Assembly (NCBI GenBank): GCA_964035575.1
Contig: OZ037878.1
Coordinates: 620,001-684,000 of the forward strand
DNA length: 64,000 nucleotides
Direction of reading: 5' to 3'
Origin: Rhynchopus sp. YZ270_cl-10
Taxonomy: Eukaryota; Euglenozoa; Diplonemea; Diplonemida; Diplonemidae
Positions 54,596 through 64,000 of the stretch are shown piece by piece. Position 1 is the first letter of the stretch. Each line of letters opens with the position of its first letter. A model generated the notes under the pieces. It was not told the origin of the DNA. It saw nothing but the letters and a program-made list of their open reading frames with translations, and searched no databases. Made by a program: the position numbers and the translations under genes.

Positions 54596-54620
54596 CTTCG
54601 TCTTCTTCTTCTTCTTCTTT
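54596..54620. repeat. TTC microsatellite
   Basis: (TTC)n on the plus strand, just past the stop of the next gene; a simple repeat. Confidence 0.7.
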
Positions 54621-54641
54621 TTCGGTCGATTTTGGTTGAAA

Positions 54642-57008
54642 TTAATCATCCAAATTGATGAGGTCGATTCTTGAAACTAGGGCGGGCAGCATTTTGGTTT
54701 TGTTTCCGTTGTTGAAGAGGGTGATGAGTTTCATATAAATTCCATCATTGACAAACGTGACCGTCTGCATGGCTGTGACTACTGAGGCAACGGCGGTGGG
54801 GCGGAGGTATTTTCTGCTCTTCTGTGCGTCCTTTGTAAGATACCATTTGATTACGTCCAGAAGAGGCCCTAGAAGGGGTTTGACCTGGGCGGGTTGTCGG
54901 CCAAGGGTTGTACCTACCCACATCACGACGTCAACGAGACGGAGTCCGTCCTTCATAGAAATGCGTTGTGTTAATACGACGGTGTTTCTCTGCCCTGTCA
55001 AAAACCTCCACAAATCTGCCACAAAGGAGTCCCCCCGCAACTCTAGCCACCGCAGCGCGAACAACACTGCAAATAAGTTCCGCTTCGAAAGCGTTCTCTT
55101 CGCAAGCACGTCAACAATTCTTTGCAACAAAGCTGTCTGTGCACCCGTCGTCGTCTTCCGCGCACTGCTCAGCACCTCAACATACCCCGAGGTAGGTACG
55201 TACTCCGGGGGGAACTCAAGCATCTTTCGTAATAAAATATCCACCGCACCACTCCGCTGTGTTATAAAAACCGACCGAAGGAGGTAGGACAGACAATGGC
55301 AACAGTGCCGTGGAGACATGCTGTCCAGAGAATCCTTCTCCACGCGATCGCTAACTATTGTGAACAGTGCTGCCATTGTATTCGCTGACATGCCAAATGA
55401 ATCGCAAATCCGCGCCAAATCCGCAAAACTGAACTGTCCAGCAAATTCTTTCAAAATAGATTCCAGCCGTGCCAACACCTTCGGAAATATCGAAACATTT
55501 CTCGGAGGCTGGAGAGGAAATAACAACCGTCTGTTCAGTTGCACCATTGAAGCTATTACCTGCGATGCCTCCTCAGCTGCGAGGAGGATGTGTTCATCTG
55601 CATAGTCCCTGTCAGGGAGGGGCTCTGGCACGCCTTCCGCGTCGAGGAAATCCATCTCAGAGTCAGCCTGCTGGAACATTCCTTTGATCTCTTCAAGAGC
55701 CTCGTCTGGTGGTGGTTTGTGGTCTGTGGTGTGGGTAGTGTCCCCTTCTGTCTGTGCAAGGATCGTCACAATATACTCGTTCAGTTCTGTCACAATGTCC
55801 TGCAATACAAAATTCCCCGACTCCTCCTGGCGCAGTTTTATCTTCTTCGAAAGTTCCGGTGGAGGTAATGGTTTGCTGTACCCTGCATTGTTTTGACCGT
55901 TGTACGCTTGTACAATATTCCACAGAAGCCGTGCTGCGAAGGACAAAGGGATTTCTTGTGCACGGAGCCGTTTAAAAAACGCAAGGTCCGCAAACTTATT
56001 GCAGACAACTGTGAGAAGAGACCGCACCTCCACCGGATTGATGTGGAAAATATCATATGTCGCGTTTCTGATGCACAACACCAAGGATTGTACGTTTATT
56101 GGGAGAATGTCACTACAGAATCGAAGTGACATCACCAGATTTTGCATGAAGTGAGCCCGGTCCTTTCCAGAATGTGTCCGCGAAAAGCGTTGTGACGCCT
56201 TGGGGTTACCTAGAAGGATTGCAAAGAAGGCACGCACACCGTGCATGCCACGTACAACGTACCTCTCATCTGCGTATAACAGGCCTGTCTCCTTTGGAAG
56301 TCGTTCTACTTCACTTCGAATAGCTGCTGCAGCTTTGAACGCAGTGGGGAACATTGTGTTAACCCAATAGTCAAGCATCTCATTGTGCAGGGAAGCACCG
56401 CGGTGCATAGCACGCTCCATCAAAAAGCAGCCTTCCGAGAAGATAGAGACTGTCGTAAAGTCATTCCAACGCCCTTCACGCTCTGCGAGGCTGTGCTTTA
56501 TGATGACCAGAAGCTTTGCTGCGTGGACCTGCATTTGGAAGAGGTTCAATTTACGCATAGCACAGAGCGACATCGTCAAAGACCAATCCGCATCAATCTG
56601 AAGACACGCCATGCCATGCGCTTGCGTCGGCTGCGCCGCGTTCACATCCTTCGATCTCCCGAAGGCCATGCCGTGCAACACTTTAGCTGCCTCCTCTGCA
56701 GTGAACTCTGATAAACACCGTGCCGCATTCTCCGCCAAACGTGAGAAAATAGAAGCGCTGTACACACGGATAAATGCATAAGCGTGATACAAAGACGCCA
56801 CTTCCTGCGCCGTAAGATGCAATGCAGCGTCACCATGCGCCCGGCTTACCTCCGCCACATCTTTCTGCGCCTGATGCACTTTCCCATACCGCTTAGCATA
56901 AGACACCCGAGAGAGCACTTCTCGCACCAACTTCTCCTTTGGAGCAAGTCTGCTCGGCCACACCGGCAAATCTAATGCACAAAACCGGCAAACCGACCTT
57001 CGAAGCAT
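54642..57008 (-). CDS. probable mitochondrial helical-repeat protein
   Basis: 788 residues in one exon from the ATG at 57006-57008. The N-terminus (MLRRSVCRFCALDLPVWPSR) is Arg-rich without acidic residues, like a mitochondrial targeting peptide. The whole protein is predicted helical with recurring ~35-residue hydrophobic patterns (e.g. LTAQEVASLYHAYAFIRVYS, FADLARICDSFGMSANTMAA, LFAVLFALRWLELRGDSF). These resemble the degenerate helical repeats of organellar RNA-binding proteins (OPR/HPR/FASTK-like). An acidic, low-complexity insert sits near residues 430-480. A role in mitochondrial RNA metabolism is therefore plausible, which would fit the complex mitochondrial RNA processing of Euglenozoa. 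This is inference; no diagnostic RAP domain was recognised. Confidence 0.6.
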   Translation of the reverse strand: MLRRSVCRFCALDLPVWPSRLAPKEKLVREVLSRVSYAKRYGKVHQAQKDVAEVSRAHGDAALHLTAQEVASLYHAYAFIRVYSASIFSRLAENAARCLSEFTAEEAAKVLHGMAFGRSKDVNAAQPTQAHGMACLQIDADWSLTMSLCAMRKLNLFQMQVHAAKLLVIIKHSLAEREGRWNDFTTVSIFSEGCFLMERAMHRGASLHNEMLDYWVNTMFPTAFKAAAAIRSEVERLPKETGLLYADERYVVRGMHGVRAFFAILLGNPKASQRFSRTHSGKDRAHFMQNLVMSLRFCSDILPINVQSLVLCIRNATYDIFHINPVEVRSLLTVVCNKFADLAFFKRLRAQEIPLSFAARLLWNIVQAYNGQNNAGYSKPLPPPELSKKIKLRQEESGNFVLQDIVTELNEYIVTILAQTEGDTTHTTDHKPPPDEALEEIKGMFQQADSEMDFLDAEGVPEPLPDRDYADEHILLAAEEASQVIASMVQLNRRLLFPLQPPRNVSIFPKVLARLESILKEFAGQFSFADLARICDSFGMSANTMAALFTIVSDRVEKDSLDSMSPRHCCHCLSYLLRSVFITQRSGAVDILLRKMLEFPPEYVPTSGYVEVLSSARKTTTGAQTALLQRIVDVLAKRTLSKRNLFAVLFALRWLELRGDSFVADLWRFLTGQRNTVVLTQRISMKDGLRLVDVVMWVGTTLGRQPAQVKPLLGPLLDVIKWYLTKDAQKSRKYLRPTAVASVVTAMQTVTFVNDGIYMKLITLFNNGNKTKMLPALVSRIDLINLDD

Positions 57009-57421
57009 CTCAACTCATTTAAGTGTACTTCCCGATATGCTCCTTTTGGAGGGAGTGAAATGTGTGAAAAGAAAAGGTTAAAGAAAAGATGAACCATATC
57101 TAAACCGCTGTGCAAAAAAAAAAACTGTGTGGAAATATCCGCCTCAACCAAGTACATCTCAGTATGCTCTAGGGGTTGTGCCCGACCACAGTGCTCCCAT
57201 TGAGACCGACCGTTCCCAGCTCGGCATTAAAAACTCCTCAGAATACACCCACTTCAACTGCCTCTTGGCATCCCCCGTGGAACAAAGTGGTAGCTCAGAA
57301 TCCTGGGTTGGGGGGGTTTGACAGCGTGGCCATATGGAAGCTGCATCGTCTGAAAAGCGGAGGAAACGCTGTCAAAGAAAAGGCGCGCCTTATTGTGCGA
57401 GAGAGAATTTGAAAAGAATGG

Positions 57422-57556
57422 TTAATGGTGCACCGGGAGGGGTCGATATTGACAGGTCGCTGCCAGGTCACTTGACACAGGGACTTTATATACACCCCCC
57501 CTGATATTGACAGGTCGCCGACAGGTCGTTGACCGACTTCCGAAAGCACCAATTAA
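57422..57556. repeat. possible short TTAA-flanked element
   Basis: TTAATGGTGC (57422 on) and GCACCAATTAA (to 57556) form short inverted ends next to TTAA. Inside are two direct copies of GATATTGACAGGTCGC, each followed by a CAGGTC repeat. Ends are short, so classification as a mobile unit is tentative. Confidence 0.4.
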
Positions 57557-58101
57557 GATAATATTTTCAATCGAGAGATGGAGTTTTGTCCAAAGAAAAA
57601 TGAACAGATTAGGATAACCCTGAACAAAACATTGCCCCCCACTTTTTTTTGTATGAGATTTCGTTGACGACACTAAACTATGGAATGGGTGAAAAAGAAA
57701 GGGAAAAAAAGAAGAAAAAACAACAACTGCTGTTCCTACCATATGAGAAAGAAATCATAGATTTTTTTTTTATTTTTGGAAAGTGCTGAAACACTTCGAA
57801 GGCCCACAGACAGTTGCAACAGAATACGCTGGACGAGCTGGACCCCCCTCAGAGCATCTCCTTTTTTTTTCCCACAATCATAGAAATCCTGTACAGTGCA
57901 GACTGCTACACTAATCTAACAGGGGGAGGTGGAGGGGGAACGATAGCTTTAATTAGCATATTACTTGACTGCAACACAATAGAAAACAATACCAGAAAGA
58001 CCATTTTTTTTTTTTGGGAGTTAGAAATATTTTTTTGCTAGATACGATATAGTGGGGGGGGGGGGGCTTTGGTTTCGATAGTTTCGCTGTGCCCCCTTTT
58101 C

Positions 58102-58104
<3 letters not shown>

Positions 58105-58139
<35 letters not shown>
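58105..58139. repeat. CT microsatellite
   Basis: (CT)n of about 17 units on the plus strand, directly downstream of the glutathione synthetase stop. Confidence 0.75.
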
Positions 58140-58145
<6 letters not shown>

Positions 58146-58197
58146 TCTTTCTCGCGATCAGGGAGGGGTGGTGGCAAAAGCGCAACATCGGGCACTC

Positions 58198-59935
58198 CTA
58201 GACCAGATTGACAGAGTCACATGCGGCAACACCCGATGACACTCCTCCATCCTCTTGTCCTTCAGGTTTCGACCTGAGCAAGTGCCCCGCACTCTGTAGT
58301 TGTAAGACATCATTTGGTGTGTTGACAAACCATCCAAGGTTGTGAAGCAAAGAGTAGTTGAAACGTACTAAAACGCAGCTCAGTTGTGTAAAGGGTGGGA
58401 CGTTTGGGTGTTCCGTACCGGAAGAGAATGAAGGCGGTTCACAACGGAAAACAATGCAATAAAAGACCGGTTTAAAAAGGTGGGGGTACAACCAGTGGTC
58501 ACATTGTAGTTTTGTTAAAATGATGCAGGAGGGGGATTAAAGATGCATACCTTGTTCAACACTGTTTCTTTTCCGTCCCCAAGGAAAAGCCCGTACACAC
58601 CGAGCTCGGAGATGAATTTATCTTCGTACAGCCTTTATGTGATGTTTTTTTTTTTTTTTTTTTTGCTGAAAAAGGGGGTACATACTTGCTCTCCCTGATT
58701 ACACCCGATTGGACCGTAGGGGGGCGGATTTTCTTCATGAGGATGAATTCATCCCTTTGCGAGGGGGTCAGGTTTTTGAGAATGGCGACCATTTGGTCTT
58801 TGAAGATGAGGGTGCCACCGCCTTCTCTTTGGGGCTTCATGAGCCAGTCGTCGGGGTTGGCGAGGGCGTCTGCGATGAAGGTTTTCTCTGACTCAGCGAG
58901 ACCGGACATGGGTGCGAACACGGACATGGCCAGACGCGTCTCTTCTGCAGAGTCTGTGAAGCGCGACAACACCGTCTCATCGCTCAGGAGCTGCTGCACC
59001 TTCTTCGTCCCCGCCAGATGATACGGAATCGACGGACACTTCACTGCCGAGCTCTTCTCGATCAGCGCCCGCCCACCCCAGCACTCTTCTACTGGATAAT
59101 CCAGCGGAGTGTACCCAGCACGGAAGTACACAGCAAAGCAGGCCACACCATCCACAACAAGCACACCGTTCTCATCCACACACCCACGCTCCCCTACGTC
59201 ACGCAAGGAGCGGCGCAGCACCTTCACCCCATGCCTTGCCCAGAGGTTCTGCTCAATAATCCGCTGGTCGCTGACGTTTGCCTCCCCCGGCTGGACAACA
59301 AAGAGAACGCACACCTTTTTCCCAGCGGCTTTGTACCCCGCATAATGGGCATGCCGTTCGCACGCTGCTGACATGCCTGCAGGCACATCCGTCGACGATG
59401 TTGACAACGGTATCTCCGATTTGCACTCCTCACCGTCCTCAACATGACTATGCAGATAGCGGTGCATCTCATTCACCAACGGTGCGAGCCCCACGAAGGA
59501 GCAGGCAATGGTATTGATCTCTACCTGGTTGATCTCCCACTGCGACACATCCTCCGAGTTGTTTGTGTTCAACATGTAGTCGTCTCTGTGTATGCCAAGC
59601 ATGAGAGGCTGTGGACAGCATCCAGGGGCAGTGTACACTTCGGTGTAGATATCCATCAGACGCCCTGTGAAAGGATCCGCCGCAGCAGTCGCCGAAAGCG
59701 ATTCGCGCAGGAAGGCACCATCCCTCGCAACGCGGTCAATGATTCTATTGAACAGCGGTGTCAGCTCCACAGCCTTGGTGAAGAGACGCTCGGGAAAGGG
59801 CGTCGCAGAAATCATAACCGGGCAGTGGTCGAAGCCCCCCTCCTTGCGTGTGATCGTGATGCCATTCGTCAGCGCATACGACACAGCAAGGTCACGCACA
59901 TCTTCCTCCAAGAATACGCGTGAAGCTTTGAGCAT
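58198..59935 (-). CDS. GSS: glutathione synthetase (eukaryotic type), three exons
   Basis: Join 58686-59935, 58551-58632 and 58198-58293 (475 residues, the normal length for the eukaryotic enzyme). The introns are 53 nt (GTATGT...TAAAG) and 257 nt (GTATGC...CTACAG); all phases agree. It joins gamma-glutamylcysteine and glycine using ATP, the last step of glutathione synthesis, in the cytosol. Recognisable parts: the N-terminal QVEINTIACSFVGL segment, VDGVACFAVYFRAGYTPLDY, KCPSIPYHLAGTKKVQQLL, the glycine-rich ATP-binding loop KPQREGGGTLIFKD, the exon 2 motif ELGVYGLFLGDGK, and the C-terminal GHLLRSKPEGQEDGGVSSGV. The start at 59933-59935 lies 14 bases after CCCCCGCAG, a good trans-splice acceptor. 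A SINE-like repeat sits inside intron 2. In trypanosomatid relatives glutathione feeds trypanothione synthesis; nothing here shows that pathway. Confidence 0.93.
58355..58448 (+). repeat. SINE-like dispersed repeat, copy 2, inside an intron
   Basis: Second copy of the unit at 5223-5322, located within intron 2 of the glutathione synthetase gene, in the opposite orientation to the gene. It shows AGCTCAGTTG (A-box-like) and GGTTCACAAC (B-box-like), suggesting tRNA ancestry. Confidence 0.45.
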
Positions 59936-60215
59936 TGTCTCCCTATGTCTGCGGGGGTGAAGTGAGGTGGGGGGATAGGGGGTCCGGTAAAGGAAATCCT
60001 TAAGGAGTTTTGTCCGTTTTTCGTTGTTGTTTTTTTTCCCCTTCAAAATTTGGCCGGGTGAACACTGCCCCAGAATGGGGCTTCGGGACTTGTGGGCCTG
60101 AATTCGTGATCTGGGTACCAAAAAGTACAATACAAGCTTTTATAGTCCCTGTTGAAAACCCACATTGTTCTTCCTTATCCCTTTTAACATTTGTCTGCAT
60201 GAAGACGCTTCCACC

Positions 60216-62486
60216 TCACCCTTCTTTCTGCACGGTTGCGGGGTCGGGCACGTTGTCAGTCTCGCATCTCAGACCGTGAATCGCGTTTGTCGGCAAAGGC
60301 GGTTCTTTCGCAAGCAACCTCCTCACAACCAGAGCGTCCTTGCTCAACCCTGAGGCATCGATTCTTGTTAACTCTGAGCAGGACAAGAAGAAGTCCTCCC
60401 CAATACTCCTGACCCCGCTCAACGCAGACAGGCCATCGACGACTTGCAAGAGCGAGCAATCCCCAAAGAAGTACTTCCCGATGGTAACGACACTCCTCAG
60501 CCCCGAAAGACAAACTCTCTTCAACGCTAAGCAGTCGTAAAGAAAGTAGTCACCGATTTCGGTGACATTGCTCAACCCCGAAAGGTCCACGGATGTCAAA
60601 CGCTTGCAGTAGCTGAGAAAATGCCTCTCAATCACAGTCACGCGGCGAAACACAGAGAGGTCAACCGTTCGCAATGCAGCGCATGCAAGAAAGGCTTCAC
60701 CTATTTCAGTGACACTGCCGAACCCCGACAGGTTGATGCTCTCCAATCGCTCGGCGTAGTTCATGAAGTGACCTCCTATCACAGTCACATTGCACAACCC
60801 TGAAAGGTCAACCTCTGTCAACTCCGAGCAACAGTTCAGGAACCAATCCCCTATTTCTATAACAACCGACACATCACTAAGGTCAAGTCGCGTTAACGCA
60901 CTGTTGCGCAAGAAGCTACGAGGAATCTCAGTCGCAACCTCCGCCTCCAAAAGCAAACGCGCAACGTCCGGATCGTCCACAGTCGCCAACCTCTCTTTTG
61001 TCAGGTCTGTCTCGCCCAATGCGTGAAGTGCTGCAATGGCAGCAAACTTCGTTGTCCTCACGAGCGTGGGGGCCCGTTTTCGATGCATGCACCCCTATCC
61101 GAGATAGGTGATACAATACATCGTGGAGGTGATGTTACATAAGTCCATCACCGCCCCTGCTGTGCCCATCCTTCTGCTTCGTCTGCTTCTTCTTGAAGAA
61201 GCCTCCCAGCGTCGTCTGTCGCCCCTTCGAGGTGTCGTGGTGGCGGCGGCAGCAGTGATCCAGCGTACTCTTCTCTTGCACACAGTTCCCGCACCTCGAG
61301 AGTCTATGCTTAGTGCATGCTTCGTGTCGGATCGGTAACCCGTCGTCGTTGGAGTGGTGCGCAAAGCAGCAATGCATCAGGTCTGCCTGGGCGTTCTTCG
61401 AGCAGGCATCACACTTCGTCTTCCGGTGCAGCACACATATCGCAAACTGGAAGATCGGAACCGCTCCTTCAGGTGCCTTCACGGGTGCGTCCCCTGGACG
61501 CACGTGCTCATGGTGCCGGTAGCGAGCATGCGCAGATGTCTCCTGTTCAGCCCGCTGGATGAATGGTAGTGCCCTCCTGCCCCTAACTTCTGTGGAGGGG
61601 TACGCCGTCTCAGCAGAATACTCCCCCATCCATGTACCTCTCGCTCTATCGCCACCACGGAGCTCCGCCTCAGACATGCCTTCGGAGCTGCGTTGCAGAC
61701 GGTACGCCACACCAGCATCGTATAGCGCACGCAATGCCTTCAACGTTTCTTCTCCGCCGGCAAAGATAGGACGGCGGTCGATGCCTGTGATGGCGTTCGC
61801 CCCAAACGAAGCGAGAACATGCGTTACCTTCACCTTCCCCGGATGGAGAGAGCTCTCCGAAAAGGTTCTGAGTGAAGCCAACATATGCCCAAAGGTGGTC
61901 GTCTTCGCCATTTCTCTGTGGGCCAGCGCTACTGGCACCACGTCGTCATCATCGTCGTCTTCCTCACTCCCGTCGTCTTCCCCCCCATTGTTGACTTCTT
62001 CCCCAGTCCCATCCCTCGGCTGCTTCAGCTTCGGCGCTATTCTGCCGGTCTTGTCCCCAGGTCGGATGTCCATCCCTGTGGCAACCTCGAAGTCGATGAG
62101 CAGCTCCATGTGGGAGACTTCACGTCCAGCTTCGTCGCTCCATTGTAAACCACCCAGCCAGGAGGCAAACGCCAGCAGCAGCGCACGTCCATACGGCCAC
62201 CTCCTTTTCAGGGGGGTGTAGTCCACCAAACTGTTCGCGTGTTGCGTCGTCGTGTCCAACTCCGGCGCCCATTCGTTGTCCTCACGAGCATAATCGTGTC
62301 CCCAGCACTCAGCTCCTTGATGCCCTCCTCTTCACACAGCACCTCCCCTTTGAAAGTCATCTGAAAGCTGTCTTCCTGCAACCCTGCTGCAGACGCCACC
62401 TTCAGACGCAGGTGTCCAAGTGCATCATCCACACCCACCTCCACCACATGTTCCTTCTCATCAAAATCCTTGATCGTGAGATCCAT
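60216..62486 (-). pseudogene. ubiquitin-like/LRR gene copy 2, split by a LINE insertion
   Basis: The 5' part (62272-62486, MDLTIKDFDEKEHVVEV to GDTIMLVRTT) and the 3' part (60216-61065, LVRTTKFAAIAALHALGETD onward to the stop) align to copy 1 (19895-20947) with high identity. A 1.2-kb insertion separates them. Reading through the insertion shifts frame and stops at 62208, giving only the ubiquitin-like head. The LRR half remains open and undamaged, so the break is recent. The C-terminus differs from copy 1 (stop a few codons earlier) and matches copy 3, so copies 2 and 3 are closest relatives. Confidence 0.85.
61066..62271 (-). mobile_element. 5'-truncated LINE with intact C-terminal ORF2 tail
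   Basis: Flanked by an exact 18-bp duplication (TTCGTTGTCCTCACGAGC at 61048-61065 and 62272-62289), typical of target-primed insertion. The inserted 1206 bp reads open on the minus strand from its first base to a stop at 61135 (about 379 codons: WAPELDTTTQHANSLVDY...). The segment WPYGRALLLAFASWLGGLQW with HMELLIDFEVATG resembles the region after the reverse transcriptase in protist LINEs. The end has a Cys/His-rich zinc-knuckle-like part (CDAC...HCCFAHH...CGNC...HCCRRHH) and a QTTLGGFF motif. The reverse transcriptase and endonuclease are missing (5' truncation). The 3' tail has no poly-A and ends AACGGGCCCCCAC. The perfect duplication and intact frame indicate a young insertion. Confidence 0.8.
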
Positions 62487-63639
62487 TTTTTTGTCTTTTT
62501 GTGTTTTGTGCTGTGGTGGAGAAGGTGTGGACAAGCAAGAAACAAAGAGATAGAAACGGAAGCTGCAATATGCAGACAACCCATTAATGAGCGAACTCAA
62601 CAGGCAACCAGAAGATGCAAAAAGAAACTGAGGCTTGCCTGCACCACAATGTGAACCAGATTTGTACGTCACCACCACTCATCACCAACCCACCACAGAG
62701 AGCTATGTGTTTTCCTTCCCATCATCCTCTGCTTGCCGCAACAACCTTACTCAATTGGAGAGGTCTCCACCATTCTCACAATGCTGTATATTGCTCAACA
62801 CTCATAGCAATAATCTAAGGAAGACAGACGGAACAAGCATTTACACCACAACAACCCTTCCCCGAGCATCAGAGCTCTTCCATTGAAAGACAATGTGAGC
62901 TCACTCTCTGCTCGCACCCCTGCATGAATCTGGCATCTGAAAGGGTTCAGACACCTATGCGGGTTTACCGAATGCACCTCTACTTCAACAGAGACAGCGG
63001 TGTGAGGACATAAAACACAACCACTAAACTCTTCCCTCCCATCCCCTCCCATTGACGTACCAACCCACATATGTATCTTCGGATTGTAAGATGAAAAGAA
63101 GTCCCTCTGTGCTGAATCACCGGGGGGAAAAGGAGCTCTCGCAGATGCTCGGCGTACGTTTGGCCACAAAGAGGACCACCGCACTTCCTAGAGTCTGCTC
63201 CTCTCGTGCTGAGGTGTGCTGCTGTTTTGTGTCAGAGTGAGCTGAGTAATGTTTGTCATCAGAGTCGATCAAGCTAACAGGAAACGTTGAAAAGGTTTGT
63301 CATCACGTCTTCACGGAAATGGAAGTTGGAAACAGTACAGACAGGTCTCTGGCCAAGGTTGACAGGCAGATGTGAGAGAGTTACCCAAATGACCGCCAGA
63401 GGACCTTGTCCTCAATCAAATGATACCTTCTTCTTTCAGGTTGGGGAGGGAGGTGGTAAAAACGCTGCATAAACTCTCGAGGGAGGTGGGAATGTCTTGT
63501 TTTGTTTGCTTTGTATTGCGACTGAAAAACAGGGGAAAAGAAAACTTGAAAGATGTACCGCAACACGAACCCTTGCTCTCTGCGAACCCTGCTTCCCTTT
63601 CCTCAGAGGGCTCTGTGTCTGCATGAAGACGCTTCCACC
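62487..63639. other. intergenic; mixed duplicated sequence
   Basis: 62487-62630 matches the upstream region of copy 1 (20948-21115) with a small deletion. 63131-63639 is the downstream region of copy 3, duplicated at 19448-19894. 62630-63130 is unique here and shows no gene. Confidence 0.6.
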
Positions 63640-63999
63640 TCACCCTTCTTTCTGCACGGTTGCGGGGTCGGGCACGTTGTCAGTCTCGCATCTCAGACCG
63701 TGAATCGCGTTTGTCGGCAAAGGCGGTTCTTTCGCAAGCAACCTCCTCACAACCAGAGCGTCCTTGCTCAACCCTGAGGCATCGATTCTTGTTAACTCTG
63801 AGCAGCGGAAGAACAAGTCCTCCCCAATACTCCTGACCCCGCTCAACGCAGACAGGCCATCGACGACTTGCAAGAGCGAGCAATCCCCAAAGAAGTACTT
63901 CCCGATGGTAACGACACTCCTCAGCCCCGAAAGACAAACTCTCTTCAACGCCAAGCAGCCGCAAAGAAATGCTTCACCTATTTCGGTGACATTGCTCAA
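63640..63999 (-). CDS. ubiquitin-like/LRR gene copy 3, C-terminal part (runs off the window)
   Basis: The last ~119 codons, from SNVTEIGEAFLCGCLALKRV to the stop, align to copies 1 and 2 over five LRRs and the C-terminal helix. The upstream part lies beyond the window edge. The frame is intact. It shares the earlier stop and the LLAKEPPLPTNAIHGLR end with copy 2. Confidence 0.8.
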   Translation of the reverse strand: MSNVTEIGEAFLCGCLALKRVCLSGLRSVVTIGKYFFGDCSLLQVVDGLSALSGVRSIGEDLFFRCSELTRIDASGLSKDALVVRRLLAKEPPLPTNAIHGLRCETDNVPDPATVQKEG

Positions 64000-64000
64000 C

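Larger units (their letters stand above)
57009..58197. other. intergenic with short repeats
   Basis: No gene supported. It contains the unit at 57422-57556 and the CT run at 58105-58139. Confidence 0.5.

Noticed and set aside
57422-57556. Second piggyBac-type MITE
   Set aside because: TTAA is present on both sides, but the inverted ends are only about six bases and do not start with CCC; kept only as a tentative repeat.

Overview
The window looks like nuclear DNA of a euglenozoan protist, most likely a diplonemid (inference). The reasons are these. Every gene I can support lies on the minus strand over the whole 64 kb, as expected for polycistronic transcription units. Fifteen conventional GT-AG introns can be placed (43-257 nt), with a strong GTATG donor bias. 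Several start codons sit a few tens of bases downstream of a pyrimidine-AG that could be a trans-splice acceptor. The gene content includes an amastin-like four-helix membrane protein, a degenerate calpain with a C2 tail, a class III cyclase and a sperm-tail PG-rich repeat protein. Intergenic DNA is full of poly-A/poly-T tracts. The species cannot be fixed from the sequence alone.

Layout, left to right: a TTAA-flanked piggyBac-type non-autonomous element (938-2316); an amastin-like gene (3058-3777); a foldback element with an internal minisatellite (4676-5209); a coiled-coil gene (5539-7777); an Orai-like channel with zinc ribbons (8701-10555); a neurotransmitter:sodium symporter (11631-13490). 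Next come three neighbouring genes whose proteins begin with a similar ubiquitin-like (beta-grasp) head joined to three different repeat domains: WD40 (14287-15423), ankyrin plus a zinc finger (16244-19288) and leucine-rich repeats (19895-20947). The WD40 gene is flanked on both sides by decayed fragments of further copies.

The middle holds the inactive calpain-like gene (22823-27378), a repeat-rich gap with several foldback elements and a perfect 24-bp-arm palindrome (27.8-30.1 kb), a zinc-finger/SH3-like gene (30450-32208), a five-exon cyclase 3' part (34465-36696) with a separate cyclase fragment upstream, a coiled-coil gene (39334-41568) and the PG-rich repeat gene (41995-44225). The right part holds a single-pass membrane coiled-coil protein, a large low-complexity protein, a small membrane-protein exon, two adjacent foldback elements, a mitochondrion-targeted helical-repeat protein (54642-57008) and glutathione synthetase in three exons (58198-59935). 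The window ends with two more copies of the ubiquitin-like/LRR gene. One is split by a 5'-truncated LINE with a perfect 18-bp target duplication; the other runs off the window edge.

The two themes most worth pursuing are the ubiquitin-headed repeat-protein family, which appears to duplicate, decay and swap domains, and the variety of unrelated foldback/terminal-inverted-repeat elements, each with its own internal repeat, together with many ~40-nt hairpins scattered in the gaps and introns.
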